Source: Syntrophomonas sp. UBA5432 (lineage in GTDB: Bacteria > Bacillota > Syntrophomonadia > Syntrophomonadales > Syntrophomonadaceae). Taken from it: a stretch of 15,702 nucleotides of DNA. Both the position numbers and the translations under genes were made by a program. The stretch covers positions 10,238 through 25,939 of the forward strand of contig DIRQ01000128.1 of assembly GCA_002424365.1 (NCBI GenBank), written 5' to 3'. Of the stretch, positions 1 to 7,594 are shown piece after piece (the first letter of the stretch is position 1; the number at the start of each line of letters is the position of its first letter). Below the pieces are notes generated by a model. The model worked only from the letters and a program-made list of their open reading frames with translations, had not been told where the DNA came from and did not search any database.

Positions 1-19
1 TATGTAGGTGGAGTAAGAG

Positions 20-47
20 GGATTAAGATACAAAATTAGAAGTGAGG
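20..47 (+). repeat. Diverged dispersed intergenic repeat, copy 1
   Basis: This purine-rich, C-poor stretch begins GGATTA, has a central AAATTAGA and ends GTGAGG. The same arrangement, in the opposite orientation, lies at 13338-13366, with about 23 of 29 aligned positions identical. The right end of this copy runs into the left arm of the hairpin at 42-80. It may belong to an intergenic repeat family, but two diverged copies in one window are thin evidence. Confidence 0.4.
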
Positions 48-88
48 TACGAAGAGCCTAAAATATTCCTTGTACCTCACCCTTTTTT
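42..88 (+). terminator. Rho-independent terminator, probably of a gene left of the window
   Basis: GTGAGGTAC (42-50) pairs perfectly with GTACCTCAC (72-80). The hairpin is followed on the plus strand by CC and a run of six T at 83-88. It therefore best terminates a plus-strand transcript entering from the left. It also lies directly beyond the TAA of the minus-strand gene ending at 87, so it may act from both sides, although the T-run on the minus side is poor. Confidence 0.7.
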
Positions 89-3000
89 ATAAGCGGCGAA
101 AAGGCTCAGGGATTAAATCAGCCAGAGTAGCTTTGGCCATTCCGATACTAGTGTCAGCCGCACCATAGTACACTAGAATCTCATCATTATCTTCCAAAAT
201 CTCTTTATCTGTACCTGGAACTGCACCACAGGTAAAAACTACGTTTGGCACCCAGGACCCGCTAAGCCCTATCTCATAATCTTCTTCCGGTTCGAGTATA
301 GGATTAGGTGAACGATAGATAACTTTTTGGGGGTTATTTAAATCAACCAATATGACTCCCAAACGGTAAACATAATTATGATCTACACCATGGTAAATTA
401 AGAGCCAGCCATATTTGGTTTTTAAGGGTTGAGCCCCGGCACCTATTTTTAACGAGTCCCACATTCGACCCGGGCGAGGGCCGAGAATTATAGCATGTTT
501 ATCTTTGAGAGGAAATTTAATTTCTTTACAGTAGGTAACCCACATGCTAGGCTCTATGCGGTGGTAAACTACATATTTACCGTTAATCTTTTCAGGAAGT
601 ATAATAGCATCTTTATCCCAGATATTTTTAAATGCTAGCCCTTCCCGCTGCCAATTGTGATATTTACCTTGAAGAAAATCATCCACCCTAATGGAAGCAG
701 CAGCTATCTGAGCCATATTACCATCATAGGCAGTGTACAACATATATATTTTATCTCCAATTTGAATAACCCGGGGGTCTTCACAACCCATCCTTTCTTC
801 CGGTATTTCTGGCGAAAAAATGGGTTCTGGTACACGTTCTGTCACCCTATATCCGTCGGTTATGGCCAGCCCAATACGAGAAATATTATCATCACCAACT
901 GCCCGGTAAAAAAGGTATACCCGGTCATTAATACGTAAAGCTCCAGGATTTAATACATATCTACTCTCCCAGAAACTATCTTCTAAAGGCTGCAGTAAAG
1001 GATTTCCCTCATAACGCTGTAGGTGTTTACTAGGTTCATTAGTTGTTTCTTGTACTACTACGGCAACATCCTTAGGTCGAGTAGGTAACAGCGTATCAAG
1101 TAGATTCTGATTACTCTTACCGTTCTGTATATGGCGAAATACTATCTGCATAATTTCATCCGGGTCATAACCCAGTTCCTGATAAAGGAATTCTAAAAAC
1201 TCATGGTTAAACCATCGGCTTTCTACGCTAGTAGTTAGGGGTGTAGGTAGGTTCACCCCCCCTTTGAAGCTATAACTGGCCCAGCTCCAACAACTACAAG
1301 TTAAAAAAGTTCCATTTTCCAGAACCTGGCTTAAGCCATAGGATTCAGCCATGAGGCGAAATATTTGGGCAACCGCTTCATTTCCGTTAGCTTGAAAATT
1401 ATCAGCCAATTGTTTTATCCTGGCTACCAATCCCCGATGGTGATAGTTTTCAAATATGCTATGGGCGGAGAACTCATCTCCTCTTTGTAAACCTAACAGT
1501 GAATTGCTGGTTTTAATACTTATATTCTTTCTTTGGGCAACATTTAGAGCAAATAATTGAGAGTAGTTTTCTGCCACCGCCATACGTCTTAGCAAATTAG
1601 TAAAATAACGCATTTTAGGGTATTTCCCGCCTTTTTCCGGCTCGAGTCCCTTAACAACTATCCGAGCAGTTACCCGGTTAAGGTTAGATAGTTTACCCTG
1701 AGATAATATACCGGTACGCAGGTCTTCGGTTAGAATCAGGGGTTTAATATCTACCCACTCAAAACTCTCCGGTTTCAGATTATCCAACAGCCAAATTAAA
1801 TCGCGGTCAGTATAATTCCAGCTTTCTACTAGATTAGCATAGCTTATTATATCCCGGGTATCCATCTTGTCTAAGAGCTCTGCTGGCTTGTAAATACCCA
1901 TGGGAATCATTAAATTTACCGGAGGGAAACGTACAACCATTTCCCGCAGTAAATCAGAATTTATGGTAAACATTCGTTGCTGGGGAAACAGCCCAAATAG
2001 AGCATTGATGAAACTCTGCAGTCCCTGATAGTGGTGCAAGTCCCCGGGTAATAAAGAATTTAGAACCCTTTCGGCCTCGACCATAAAACTTTCTACCGCC
2101 ATAATTAAAGCCTGGGGTTTTGAATCGGCACTAATTTGCAGCCGCCCCACAATAAAATTAATAAAACGTTGTTCGTAGCGCTTTCTTAATTCTTTAAAAA
2201 TATTATCAGTTGCAACCATCTTCCGGTCTTTACCAGCTATCTTTTTTGGTACCACAACCGGTTTACCAGGTACATATTCCATATATCCCAGCGGTATTAT
2301 GGGAGGTTTTAGTTGCTCCTGGCGGCTAAGCCACTTACGATTAAATTCAGGCTTAGCCTGCCAGAATTCGCTATTCAGGTTCATACGTATAGAATCCATC
2401 TTACGAACCATAAGTTCATTTTTTTCAGTACCAGAAGATGCGGGTAAGTAATTGCTGAAGGTGTTCATCTCTTCCATATAACTAGCTATACGACCATTAT
2501 AAATTGCAGTCAGCAACGAGAGTATATCCTCTGGCGCTTCATCCTCAAATATATAATGGAGCAAGAGGTTATAAACTGCCGATACCCATACCCGGTCGGA
2601 GATATGAAAGTTATCAGCCATAGTTTCGGTAATCTCCGATACCATTTCGGGTGATATACAAGAGCTTACCAAAGTAGAGTTTTTACTGCAGCCGTTAATA
2701 AAATTAGTAAGCAGTTCCATAATAGGATAGTTAACCAGGTCTGGATTTCTAACTTCACTGCGCGCCAGAATGTCGGCAACCTTAATAACCAGCCGATTTT
2801 TAAGCCAGATAGCGCTATCCCTTTTTATAGCCTCAAATATAGTTTGAGTAATTTCATAAAATATACGATTTCTTTTTTCCAGGTTATGCTGGGCTATTTC
2901 CCCACCCAAATTTAATTCGCAAATATTTTTGTTCCAGCTTAAAGCGCGGGTTAGAAGCCAGAAATCTATCCCGTAACCACTGATGCTTTCGCCCCAGAAA

Positions 3001-3611
3001 CGGGCCTCATGGGCCAGTTCCTCAATAAAGTCATGAGCTATAGCATAGATTCCTCCCAGCGGATCGCTTACCCGGCAGCCGTAAAAGGATTCTAAAATGG
3101 GAGCAGCAAGCATATGGGCAATACTGTCTATCCCAGAATGCCGCCTTAAGCTAGCCAAAACCATATCATATTGTCCCTGTATAGGGGTTAAAAGACTATC
3201 CAACCAGCATTTTTCCGTTTCCGCCCCCTGGGCGCCAGCCATACCGACACTAAATAATAAAAGATCAGCGTCTAAATTATTAGATATCTCCAAAATAGCC
3301 CGCACGCTCATGCCTCGCCCGCTTAGCTCAGCCGGCATCAGGAATTCTATATGCGGATGCTTGAGGTTTAATTCCTTAATAGCCTGTAAACTGTTAGCAG
3401 CCGAAATATCACCTACACAAACTATTAGCTGCCTACGACCTATCCAGGATTCCAAAACATTATCCACCGATTTTAATAAGGTCACCAGTCGCTCCTGCTC
3501 ATTCAAAAAGGGTATACCTAATACCAAATCGTAGTCAGTATACTTTTGCAGCAGGGGAGCAATTTCTTGCATGGTCTGATCAAAAGCACTTTCCATATTA
3601 AAACGGGTCAA
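87..3611 (-). CDS. Fusion protein: GT-A glycosyltransferase-like domain plus GH130 glycoside phosphorylase-like domain
   Basis: The protein has 1174 residues. Residues about 26-250 resemble GT-A transferases of the mannosylglycerate / glucosyl-phosphoglycerate synthase type: GIPFLNEQER near 32, GRGMSVRA at 98-105 (compare GKGxAxR), a DAD nucleotide-metal motif at 114-116, DPLGG at 183-187 and GYGIDFWLL at 212-220. Residues about 862-1174 form a GH130 domain (beta-mannoside phosphorylase family, formerly 'PH1107-related glycosidase'): NPGA, GCEDPR at 942-947 with candidate catalytic Asp945, KDAIILPEKINGKY, KIGAGAQPLKT, ILEPEEDYE and YYGAADTSIG. About 600 residues between them are not recognised and look mainly helical. 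No signal peptide or membrane segment is seen, so it is probably cytoplasmic. The TTG start at 3611 is preferred because AAGGGGG lies 8 bases upstream; the ATG at 3596 lacks such a site. The gene stands alone, divergent from the miniprotein gene. Substrates are unknown; a mannoside or a phosphoglycerate-linked glycoside is a family-based guess. Confidence 0.85.
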   Translation of the reverse strand: MTRFNMESAFDQTMQEIAPLLQKYTDYDLVLGIPFLNEQERLVTLLKSVDNVLESWIGRRQLIVCVGDISAANSLQAIKELNLKHPHIEFLMPAELSGRGMSVRAILEISNNLDADLLLFSVGMAGAQGAETEKCWLDSLLTPIQGQYDMVLASLRRHSGIDSIAHMLAAPILESFYGCRVSDPLGGIYAIAHDFIEELAHEARFWGESISGYGIDFWLLTRALSWNKNICELNLGGEIAQHNLEKRNRIFYEITQTIFEAIKRDSAIWLKNRLVIKVADILARSEVRNPDLVNYPIMELLTNFINGCSKNSTLVSSCISPEMVSEITETMADNFHISDRVWVSAVYNLLLHYIFEDEAPEDILSLLTAIYNGRIASYMEEMNTFSNYLPASSGTEKNELMVRKMDSIRMNLNSEFWQAKPEFNRKWLSRQEQLKPPIIPLGYMEYVPGKPVVVPKKIAGKDRKMVATDNIFKELRKRYEQRFINFIVGRLQISADSKPQALIMAVESFMVEAERVLNSLLPGDLHHYQGLQSFINALFGLFPQQRMFTINSDLLREMVVRFPPVNLMIPMGIYKPAELLDKMDTRDIISYANLVESWNYTDRDLIWLLDNLKPESFEWVDIKPLILTEDLRTGILSQGKLSNLNRVTARIVVKGLEPEKGGKYPKMRYFTNLLRRMAVAENYSQLFALNVAQRKNISIKTSNSLLGLQRGDEFSAHSIFENYHHRGLVARIKQLADNFQANGNEAVAQIFRLMAESYGLSQVLENGTFLTCSCWSWASYSFKGGVNLPTPLTTSVESRWFNHEFLEFLYQELGYDPDEIMQIVFRHIQNGKSNQNLLDTLLPTRPKDVAVVVQETTNEPSKHLQRYEGNPLLQPLEDSFWESRYVLNPGALRINDRVYLFYRAVGDDNISRIGLAITDGYRVTERVPEPIFSPEIPEERMGCEDPRVIQIGDKIYMLYTAYDGNMAQIAAASIRVDDFLQGKYHNWQREGLAFKNIWDKDAIILPEKINGKYVVYHRIEPSMWVTYCKEIKFPLKDKHAIILGPRPGRMWDSLKIGAGAQPLKTKYGWLLIYHGVDHNYVYRLGVILVDLNNPQKVIYRSPNPILEPEEDYEIGLSGSWVPNVVFTCGAVPGTDKEILEDNDEILVYYGAADTSIGMAKATLADLIPEPFRRL

Positions 3612-3670
3612 CTACTTAACCCCCTTGATACATTTTTATTTCTCTAATAATTATGCTCATTTTCTAGCTT

Positions 3671-3750
3671 TTATATTTTATCCCTGAGCTTAAAATTTGC
3701 TATATGCTTATACGATATTTTTCGGAGAATACAAATCCAAGGTAAGATTT
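3671..3750 (+). repeat. Conserved upstream module, copy A (before the first miniprotein gene)
   Basis: Two blocks are shared with 4051-4149. Block 1 (3671-3696) carries TTATATTTTAT, CCTG, CTT and AAAAT in the same order as the other copy. Block 2 (3713-3750) carries CGA, ATTTTTCGG, GAAT, CAAATC or CAATC, and AAGGTAA followed by ATTT. Within block 2, 3716-3731 (TATTTTTCGGAGAATA) is an imperfect dyad. The module ends 70 bases before the ATG at 3821. The -35 and -10 positions that are good in copy B are degraded here (ATACGA; TACAAA with a shorter spacer), so this copy may be weaker or use another start point. Confidence 0.6.
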
Positions 3751-3820
3751 AGCTGCAATAATCTTTTGATAAATGCAAATCATACTATTAAGGAATCAAG
3801 TCAAAAAAGAGGTGAAAAAC

Positions 3821-3979
3821 ATGGAAACAACCATCGATAAAATTTATGAACAGGATTTTAAAAGCCAGCCTCTCTACCGTAATCAGTTTAATCTGGACGA
3901 TAAGGAGCGGGCTCGGTATCTGAATACGGTGCCAGTATGGGTAAAGAAATGGCAGGAAGAATTGGATAAAATTTATTAG
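3821..3979 (+). CDS. Unrecognised 52-residue miniprotein, first of a paralogous pair
   Basis: I do not recognise this family. The product is a small, charged, aromatic-rich soluble protein with no signal peptide, membrane helix or cysteine. The core YEQDFK-x-QPLY-x-N-x-FNL, then ERxRYL or ERYL, VPxWVKKWQ and ELDK is shared with the gene at 4300-4449, with 34 of 49 aligned residues identical. The reading frame is open from 3773, but the ATG at 3821 is chosen because AGAGGTG sits 6-7 bases before it and because the paralogue starts at the same point (MET.. against MEL..). Conservation between copies in protein and ribosome binding site, together with an upstream conserved module, argues that it is a real gene. 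The C-terminal half (VPxWVKKWQ-x-ELDK) is probably an amphipathic helix. Function unknown. Confidence 0.75.
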   Translation: METTIDKIYEQDFKSQPLYRNQFNLDDKERARYLNTVPVWVKKWQEELDKIY

Positions 3980-3994
3980 AGGTGTAAATCTATA

Positions 3995-4043
3995 GGGTCA
4001 GGTCCTTTTTATTAAACAAGTGGGCCTGGCTTATTTTATTTTT
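3995..4043 (+). terminator. Terminator after the first miniprotein gene
   Basis: GTCAGGTCC (3997-4005) can pair with GGGCCTGGC (4022-4030) through nine base pairs, two of them G-U. A T-rich tract, TTATTTTATTTTT, follows at 4031-4043. It lies 17 bases after the stop codon, so the two miniprotein genes are probably transcribed separately. Confidence 0.6.
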
Positions 4044-4050
4044 ACATATC

Positions 4051-4149
4051 TTATATTTTATGCCTGCACTTTAAAATAGAAGCAACTTTAACATAAACTG
4101 TTTTGCGACATTTTTCGGGGAATGCTACAATCATTTTAAGGTAATATTT
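4051..4149 (+). repeat. Conserved upstream module, copy B (before the second miniprotein gene)
   Basis: This is the counterpart of 3671-3750. Block 1 is 4051-4077 and block 2 is 4106-4149, in the same order and orientation but with a longer gap between blocks and about 80 more bases between block 2 and the start codon. Block 2 contains the imperfect dyad CATTTTTCGGGGAATG (4109-4124). Relative to copy A, the outermost dyad pair changes from T-A to C-G on both sides, so the dyad is kept. The module and the gene after it were probably duplicated as one unit. Confidence 0.6.
4103..4131 (+). promoter_or_regulatory. Promoter of the second miniprotein gene, with a dyad in its spacer
   Basis: TTGCGA (4103-4108) is separated by exactly 17 bases from TACAAT (4126-4131), which is preceded by TGC as in extended -10 promoters. 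The spacer is almost completely occupied by the 16-base imperfect dyad at 4109-4124, a position where a regulator could act on promoter geometry or block polymerase. A start near 4138 would leave a leader of about 160 bases before the ATG at 4300. Confidence 0.55.
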
Positions 4150-4299
4150 GTTATTGGCTTAAAATTAGACGCGGAAAAATTCAGGAAATGTACGGCTCAG
4201 TTAGGTTCATTGGAAATTTGAATGCCGAATGTCGGCTAATTTATATGTTTCCTATTAACATGGGGGGTTGTACGAGGTGTTAGGAAAGAGGTGAAAGAC

Positions 4300-4449
4300 A
4301 TGGAATTAACTATCTACGAACAAGACTTTAAAAACCAGCCCCTCTATAGTAATAAGTTTAATTTGAGTAAAGAGGAGCAGGAGCGGTATCTACAGATGGT
4401 ACCTGCGTGGGTAAAGAAATGGCAAGCAGAATTAGATAAAACAAGATAA
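4300..4449 (+). CDS. Unrecognised 49-residue miniprotein, second of a paralogous pair
   Basis: This short gene begins MELTIYEQDFK, ends ELDKTR, and stops at TAA 4447-4449. It is a paralogue of the product of 3821-3979: it lacks three residues near the N-terminus and keeps YEQDFK, QPLY, FNL, RYL and WVKKWQ. AAAGAGGTG lies 6 bases before the ATG, the same ribosome-binding context as in the first copy. Substitutions are spread along the protein while the frame and aromatic positions are kept, which suggests selection on the protein, not a decaying duplicate. It has its own promoter (4103-4131) and terminator (4486-4526). It converges on pepF. No function can be assigned from sequence. Confidence 0.75.
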   Translation: MELTIYEQDFKNQPLYSNKFNLSKEEQERYLQMVPAWVKKWQAELDKTR

Positions 4450-4485
4450 AACACATACTGCCTAGTTCTTATACCTTATTAAGCG

Positions 4486-4526
4486 AAATAGTAAGGCCCA
4501 TTCTACCGAATGGGCCTTACTATTTT
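4486..4526. terminator. Strong bidirectional terminator between the miniprotein gene and pepF
   Basis: A perfect 18-base-pair stem joins 4486-4503 to 4508-4525 around the loop TACC. The arms begin AAATAG and end CTATTT, so both transcripts finish in a U-rich arm. The pepF stop codon (TAA, 4525-4527 on the minus strand) lies inside the right arm, so the element serves both convergent genes. Confidence 0.85.
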
Positions 4527-6321
4527 ATAAAAGTTCTTCCATCTGGTCTAATAACCGGCCAAAGTACTCCAGAGCCTGTTCTACCGGTTGAGGTGTAGCT
4601 AAATCTACTCCTGTCTTTTTTAAAAGATTTAAGGGATAATCAGAACTTCCTGATTTTAAGAACTCTAAATACCGGATTACTCCAGGTTCGCCTTCTTTTA
4701 AGATTTGCTCTTTAATGGCAGTAGCAGCAGAAAAACCAGTAGCATACTTGTATACATAAAAGGCTGAATAGAAATGAGGTATCCGTGACCATTCTATTTC
4801 AATTTCCTGGTCTATTACTACCTCCGGACCAAAGTACAAGGTATTAAGTTCACGATATATTTTACATAATTCATCCGGGGTCAATCCCCCTCCGACTTCT
4901 ACCTTTTCATGAATTATTTTTTCAAATTCGGCAAACATAGTCTGACGATAAACTGTGCCTCGAAATTGCTCCAGATAGTGATTAATCAAATACATTTTCT
5001 CCTGCCGATTATTGGAATTCTGTAACAAATAATCAATCAGCAGGGATTCGTTGACCGTGGAAGCTACTTCAGCTAAAAAGATGGTGTACTGGCTGTAGAT
5101 GAAAGGCTGGTTCTTATTAGAGTAATAAGAATGTAGGGAATGTCCCAGCTCATGTGCCAGGGTAAATACGTCATCCAGCTTATTATCATAGTTCATTAAA
5201 ACATAGGGGTGGGTGTCAAAAGTTCCCCAGGAGTAAGCCCCACTGGTCTTTCCCTCATTTTCATAAACATCAATCCAGCCGGATTCCATTCCTGCTTTAA
5301 GTAAACTTAGATAACTATCCCCCAGGGGCTTAAGCCCATTTAGAACCTGCTCCCGCGCCTGTTCGTAAGGCACTTCCACCCGGTAATCGCTTACCAAGGG
5401 GGTATAGAGATCATACATATGAAGTTTGTCCAAACCTAGCATTTTCTTGCGTAGTTTCATATATCGATACATATAATCCAGCTTGTCATGTACCGTATTG
5501 ATAAGCTGTTCATATACCTTAGGGGATATATTATCCTGGTCCAAAGCTGCTTCCAGGACTGAAGGATATTTACGGGCACGGGCATAGAAAATATCCCTTT
5601 TTACACTGGAAGCCAGAGTACTGGCCAGGGTGTTTTTGAACTTACCATAAGTACTGTATAGGGCGGTGAAGGCCTCCTGCCGCACCCGCCGGTCGCTGCT
5701 TTCCATGTAGCGGCCATACCTGCCTTTAGTCAACTCTACTTCCTGCCCGGTTTCATCTTTTATAGTAGGAAATTTTATATCGGCATTATTAAACATATTA
5801 AAGATATTCCCCGCCGCACTGGACAGATCGGCACTCATGGCCAATAAGCGTTCTTCTTCCGGGGAGAGTATATGTTCCTGCTGCCGCCAGAGTTCCTCTA
5901 GAAAATGACGGTACGGCTTTAACTCCTCTTTTTCTTGGAAAAACTCCTCTATTTTTTCTACAGGTATAACGGTTATCTCCGGAATTACATAGGAGGTAGT
6001 ACTACTAACCTGCACACTCAGCCGTTCAATCCGCTCGAAAAGGGTTTGATAGTGGTTATTCGCATTATCCTCATCGCGACGCATCCGGGCATAAACGTAA
6101 AGTTTTTCCGAGCGGCGCTGTAATTCCTCCAGGCGTTGCAGGACATCGTAAAGGACATCTGCAGATTCCTGCAATCGCCCTTTAAAGCTCTCTATCCCCG
6201 GCAGTACTTCCTGCACCCGTTTAAAATCTTCTTCCCAGACCTCTTCATTAGCATAAGCATCTTCCAATTTCCATTTGTATTCTTCAGCTATTTCATGGCG
6301 TTTCTTGATAACATTACTCAT
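4525..6321 (-). CDS. pepF: Oligoendopeptidase F (M3B family zinc metallopeptidase)
   Basis: The 598-residue product has the usual length of PepF. The zinc site HELGH is at 390-394 and the likely third ligand Glu418 lies in FLAEVAST. The C-terminal motif HFYSAFYVYKYATG, typical of M3 peptidases, carries the conserved His/Tyr residues of the active site. The N-terminal half is helical and lidlike, as expected for an enzyme that admits only short peptides. No signal peptide is present, so it should act in the cytoplasm in peptide turnover. The ATG at 6321 is preceded by GAGGAGG about 6 bases upstream. A promoter is seen at 6383-6411, so it need not depend on the LCP gene upstream. A bidirectional terminator overlaps its stop codon. 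The assignment is secure at family level; exact peptide preference is unknown. Confidence 0.96.
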   Translation of the reverse strand: MSNVIKKRHEIAEEYKWKLEDAYANEEVWEEDFKRVQEVLPGIESFKGRLQESADVLYDVLQRLEELQRRSEKLYVYARMRRDEDNANNHYQTLFERIERLSVQVSSTTSYVIPEITVIPVEKIEEFFQEKEELKPYRHFLEELWRQQEHILSPEEERLLAMSADLSSAAGNIFNMFNNADIKFPTIKDETGQEVELTKGRYGRYMESSDRRVRQEAFTALYSTYGKFKNTLASTLASSVKRDIFYARARKYPSVLEAALDQDNISPKVYEQLINTVHDKLDYMYRYMKLRKKMLGLDKLHMYDLYTPLVSDYRVEVPYEQAREQVLNGLKPLGDSYLSLLKAGMESGWIDVYENEGKTSGAYSWGTFDTHPYVLMNYDNKLDDVFTLAHELGHSLHSYYSNKNQPFIYSQYTIFLAEVASTVNESLLIDYLLQNSNNRQEKMYLINHYLEQFRGTVYRQTMFAEFEKIIHEKVEVGGGLTPDELCKIYRELNTLYFGPEVVIDQEIEIEWSRIPHFYSAFYVYKYATGFSAATAIKEQILKEGEPGVIRYLEFLKSGSSDYPLNLLKKTGVDLATPQPVEQALEYFGRLLDQMEELL

Positions 6322-6382
6322 TTTCCTGCCTCCTCTATTAGTACCAGGTTATTTTAATCTCTCCAACCAAATACCACCAATA

Positions 6383-6411
6383 ATTATAGCATGGTCTTAT
6401 GCTAGTATTAA
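6383..6411 (-). promoter_or_regulatory. Probable sigma-A promoter of pepF
   Basis: Read on the minus strand, TTAATA (6406-6411) is followed after 17 bases by TATAAT (6383-6388). The -10 is preceded by TGC, making it an extended -10. Transcription would start near 6376, about 55 bases before the pepF ATG. Confidence 0.6.
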
Positions 6412-6482
6412 CATTTACAGGCCATAATAGTAATGCCAAATCGGGATTTTACGAATGCCAGGGCTGTTTAGGAGGTAAGCTC

Positions 6483-7376
6483 TTAGTAATCCCTGGCCCA
6501 GGGAGGAGCCTGCAGGTGAACTTCAAAACGTTCACCCTTAAATAAGGAATCAATAATACTTCGCGCTATCTCCCGGTCAACTTCCCAATAGCTGGCTCCG
6601 CTGTAAGGGTCAACAAAGTGGTAACCGGGTAAGGTCTGGTTGATAATGTCATCTTCACTAAGTCCGGGTATAAGGTTGGTCAGGTAGACTATATCGTTTA
6701 AAGATATATTGCTTTGGACATTTTCCCGGAATTGAGCCATTAGTCGGGGTAAGCGGGGAATGGTCTCCTTACGGCCAATTTGCTGGGTTAATGCCTTCAA
6801 CAGCCTTTGCTGCCTGGCCGTTCTACCGATGTCTCCCTCCTGGGTTTCGCGAAAACGAGCATAGGTCAGGGCCTCTTTTCCATTTAGGTGGCGATCGCCT
6901 TTTTCCAGAAAAACCCCATTGGAATAGCTCTGAAGATTAATGTCTACGTACATATCTACTCCTCCGAGGGTATCGATCATTTGTTCAAACCCCTGGAAGT
7001 TAGTAAGGACATAGTAATCCACATCTTTGCCCAACAACCGTGATACTTCTTTGCAGCTTTCTTCTGGGCCCTGTAACTGGTTGACCATATTTATTTTCCC
7101 GGTTCTATCCCTTCCTTCTATTCTGGTATCCCGAGGAATAGAGAGCAGTACGATTTTACCCAGTTCATAATTTAAACTGGCTACAATCATAGTATCACTA
7201 CGAGCTTTTTTCTCTCCCTGCCGGGCATCAATCCCCATAAGAAGAATATTTACCACTTCGCCGCGGCTAATCCGGCTTTTAATGGAGCGCGGAATAACAT
7301 TATTTATTTCGGCTCCCACCAGGGTCAGGCTAAGGATTAGCACCAATATGAGTCGAGGTTTTTTTATTTTCTTCAA
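6483..7376 (-). CDS. LytR-CpsA-Psr (LCP) family wall-polymer ligase, shorter of two
   Basis: The 297-residue protein has a short basic N-terminus and one membrane anchor at about residues 8-24, then an extracellular LCP catalytic domain at about 40-250. Landmarks are NILLMGIDAR with Asp50, ARSDT at 58-62, PRDTR at 81-85, YARFR near 172-176 and GDIGRTARQQ from 181. Enzymes of this family transfer undecaprenyl-linked anionic glycopolymers (teichoic acids, capsule or other secondary polymers) to peptidoglycan. The start is TTG at 7376: an in-frame stop lies a short way upstream and the nearby ATG is out of frame. The ribosome binding site is weak (GAGAGATGG). It is a tandem paralogue of the gene at 7595-8824 but lacks the long acidic tail. 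A terminator between them suggests partly separate transcription; no convincing promoter was found in 7377-7536, and no terminator follows this gene. Confidence 0.92.
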   Translation of the reverse strand: MKKIKKPRLILVLILSLTLVGAEINNVIPRSIKSRISRGEVVNILLMGIDARQGEKKARSDTMIVASLNYELGKIVLLSIPRDTRIEGRDRTGKINMVNQLQGPEESCKEVSRLLGKDVDYYVLTNFQGFEQMIDTLGGVDMYVDINLQSYSNGVFLEKGDRHLNGKEALTYARFRETQEGDIGRTARQQRLLKALTQQIGRKETIPRLPRLMAQFRENVQSNISLNDIVYLTNLIPGLSEDDIINQTLPGYHFVDPYSGASYWEVDREIARSIIDSLFKGERFEVHLQAPPWARDY

Positions 7377-7536
7377 TATATTACCATCTCTCTTGCCATT
7401 TTATCGCTACTAATTTTATGTTAATAATACTGGTAACAGAACATGGTGCTTGTCTATGTAATTAAAAACAGAGGCTAATAACAAAGTTGTATTAACAATA
7501 GGCTTTAAGGACAGGTAATAGCCAGATCAGAAATAT

Positions 7537-7574
7537 AAAAACCTGACCTGGGTATAACCCCAAGGCCAGGTTTT
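7537..7574 (-). terminator. Terminator after the longer LCP gene
   Basis: AAAACCTGACC (7537-7547) pairs with GGCCAGGTTTT (7564-7574) with one mismatch. An inner GGG/CCC pairing around TATAA extends the hairpin. On the minus strand the arm ends in TTTT followed by ATATTT. It lies about 20 bases after the TAG of the gene ending at 7595. Confidence 0.65.
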
Positions 7575-7594
7575 CTGTAGCGATTATAATATTG

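Noticed and set aside
3097..3534. A 145-residue open frame on the plus strand opposite the GT-GH130 gene
   Set aside because: It overlaps conserved glycosyltransferase motifs on the other strand and has no recognisable domain.
4188..4283. 31-codon frame in the leader of the second miniprotein gene considered as a gene
   Set aside because: It has no properly spaced ribosome binding site and no counterpart in the first copy, so it is kept only as a low-interest observation.
6490..6504. Palindrome TCCCTGG-C-CCAGGGA considered as a terminator or operator
   Set aside because: It lies inside the last codons of an LCP gene and no T-run follows on either strand.
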